A stretch of DNA of 27,366 bases, from the NCBI GenBank assembly GCA_903933475.1, contig CAIZKE010000361.1:1-27366 (forward strand). The letters run 5' to 3'. The first letter of the stretch is position 1. Every line of letters starts with the position of its first letter. Of this stretch, positions 25,949 to 27,366 are shown piece by piece. Under the pieces are notes generated by a model, which was given only the letters and a program-made list of their open reading frames with translations, made no database searches and had not been told where the DNA came from. The translations under genes and the position numbers were made by a program. The stretch is from an uncultured Alphaproteobacteria bacterium (GTDB taxonomy: Bacteria > Pseudomonadota > Alphaproteobacteria > Caulobacterales > Caulobacteraceae).

Positions 25949-27366
25949 ATGAACCAGGAAGTCCTGAATATCTTCAACCCGGTCCAGGCCGCCCCGACCT
26001 TCGACCGGATCCGCATCGCCCTCGCCAGTCCCGAAAAGATCCGGTCCTGGTCGTTCGGGGAGATCAAGAAGCCCGAGACCATCAACTACCGGACCTTCAA
26101 GCCGGAGCGCGACGGCCTGTTCTGCGCCCGTATCTTCGGTCCGACCAAGGACTACGAGTGCCTTTGCGGGAAGTACAAGCGGATGAAGTACAAGGGCATC
26201 ATCTGCGAAAAGTGCGGCGTCGAGGTGACGCTGGCCCGCGTCCGTCGCGAGCGCATGGGCCATATCGAACTGGCCAGCCCGGTCGCGCACATCTGGTTCC
26301 TGAAGTCCCAGCCCAGCCGCATCTCCATGATGCTGGATATGGCCCTGAAGGATATCGAGCGGGTCCTTTATTTCGAGTACTACATCGTCACCGAGCCGGG
26401 CCTGACGCCCCTCAAGATGCACCAGTTGCTCTCGGAGGACGACCACCTCCGGTACCAGGAGGAGTTTGGTGATGACAGCTTTACCGCCGAGATCGGCGCC
26501 GAGGCGATCCAGGGTCTTCTAAAGGCGATCGACCTGCCGAAGGAGGCTGACAGGCTGCGTGAGGACCTCCTCACGATCACCTCGGAGATGAAGCTTAAGA
26601 AGACGTCCAAGCGTCTCAAGCTCATTGAGAGCTTTATCGAGAGCAAGAACCGTCCTGAATGGATGGTCCTCTCGGTGGTCCCCGTCATTCCGCCGGACCT
26701 TCGCCCGCTTGTGCCCCTGGACGGCGGTCGCTTCGCCACATCCGACCTCAATGACCTCTACCGCCGGGTCATCAACCGAAACAACCGCCTCAAGCGCCTG
26801 ATGGAACTCCGGGCCCCGGATATCATCATTCGCAATGAGAAGCGGATGCTGCAGGAGTCTGTTGACGCCCTGTTCGACAACGGCCGCCGCGGTCGGGTCA
26901 TCACCGGCGCCAACAAGCGGCCGCTGAAGTCCCTTGCCGACATGCTGAAGGGCAAGCAGGGCCGGTTCCGGCAGAACCTCCTGGGCAAGCGCGTCGACTA
27001 TTCCGGCCGTTCGGTCATCGTGGTCGGTCCGGAGCTGAAGCTGCACGAGTGCGGCCTGCCCAAGAAGATGGCTCTCGAACTCTTCAAGCCGTTCATTTAT
27101 GCGCGCCTTGACGCCAAGGGTCTTTCGGGAACCGTCAAGCAGTCCAAGCGCATGGTCGAGCGCGAGCAGCCTGCGGTCTGGGATATCCTCGACGAGGTGA
27201 TCCGCGAGCATCCGGTCCTGCTGAACCGGGCTCCGACCCTGCACCGTCTTGGTATCCAGGCCTGTGAGCCCAAGCTGATCGAGGGCAAGGCCATCCAGCT
27301 GCACCCGCTGGTCTGCGCAGCCTTCAATGCCGACTTCGACGGCGACCAGATGGCCGTCCACGTCCC
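25949..27366 (+). CDS. rpoC: DNA-directed RNA polymerase beta' subunit (5' part, cut by window edge)
   Basis: The first 472 codons of the largest RNA polymerase subunit; the rest lies beyond the window. The N-terminus is MNQEVLNIFN. The zinc-binding site C71/C73/C86/C89 (CLCGKYK, ICEKCG), the clamp region, the bridge to switch 2 (KQGRFRQNLLGKRVDYSGRS) and the catalytic NADFDGD motif are visible. Its Mg-binding aspartates are D462, D464 and D466 (E. coli D460, D462, D464). The visible part ends seven residues later. GGAAG lies about 5 nt before the ATG. It follows rpoB on the same strand with an 89-nt spacer and is presumably co-transcribed. Confidence 0.99.
   Translation, partial: MNQEVLNIFNPVQAAPTFDRIRIALASPEKIRSWSFGEIKKPETINYRTFKPERDGLFCARIFGPTKDYECLCGKYKRMKYKGIICEKCGVEVTLARVRRERMGHIELASPVAHIWFLKSQPSRISMMLDMALKDIERVLYFEYYIVTEPGLTPLKMHQLLSEDDHLRYQEEFGDDSFTAEIGAEAIQGLLKAIDLPKEADRLREDLLTITSEMKLKKTSKRLKLIESFIESKNRPEWMVLSVVPVIPPDLRPLVPLDGGRFATSDLNDLYRRVINRNNRLKRLMELRAPDIIIRNEKRMLQESVDALFDNGRRGRVITGANKRPLKSLADMLKGKQGRFRQNLLGKRVDYSGRSVIVVGPELKLHECGLPKKMALELFKPFIYARLDAKGLSGTVKQSKRMVEREQPAVWDILDEVIREHPVLLNRAPTLHRLGIQACEPKLIEGKAIQLHPLVCAAFNADFDGDQMAVHV

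Overview
The window is a GC-rich chromosomal segment that reads as an alphaproteobacterium, most likely of the Caulobacteraceae (Caulobacter/Phenylobacterium/Brevundimonas group). This is inferred from protein style, codon use and gene order; no search was run. Its core is the conserved translation/transcription locus tRNA-Tyr, tRNA-Gly, tuf, tRNA-Trp, secE, nusG, rplK, rplA, rplJ, rplL, rpoB, rpoC, all on the + strand from about 11.98 kb to the right edge, where rpoC is cut just after its catalytic aspartate motif.

Left part (0-11.9 kb): a translationally coupled RND efflux pair (membrane-fusion adaptor and inner-membrane permease); a convergent lipoprotein-type cytochrome c downstream of a tRNA-Thr on the - strand; a crotonase-family enoyl-CoA hydratase; metG behind a good sigma70-type promoter; a convergent TerC/YjbE-type membrane protein; an amidohydrolase_2-family hydrolase; an acyl-CoA dehydrogenase; and a convergent SpoU/TrmH-type RNA methyltransferase (RlmB-like). 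Several genes here (crotonase, acyl-CoA dehydrogenase, and the thiolase at 17.7 kb) suggest acyl-CoA turnover, but they are not in one operon.

Right part (11.9-27.4 kb): the ribosomal/RNA polymerase locus is split into blocks by strong intrinsic terminators (after tuf, after rplA, after rplL), and each break holds accessory genes. Between tuf and tRNA-Trp/secE sits a - strand gene for a secreted protein with one cyanovirin-N-like (CVNH) module and two betagamma-crystallin domains. Between rplA and rplJ sit a GNAT acetyltransferase and a thiolase, followed by a 350-bp gene-free, hairpin-rich leader. Between rplL and rpoB sits a - strand Tat-exported serine beta-lactamase-like hydrolase whose stop codon lies inside the rplL terminator.

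Most notable: the CVNH/betagamma-crystallin protein and its location, the very unusual codon use of tuf (27 of 28 threonine codons are ACG), the structured rplJ leader, and a candidate L1 autoregulatory hairpin before rplK. I saw no phage, insertion sequence, CRISPR array, toxin or defence island, and nothing I would call a new multi-gene system.
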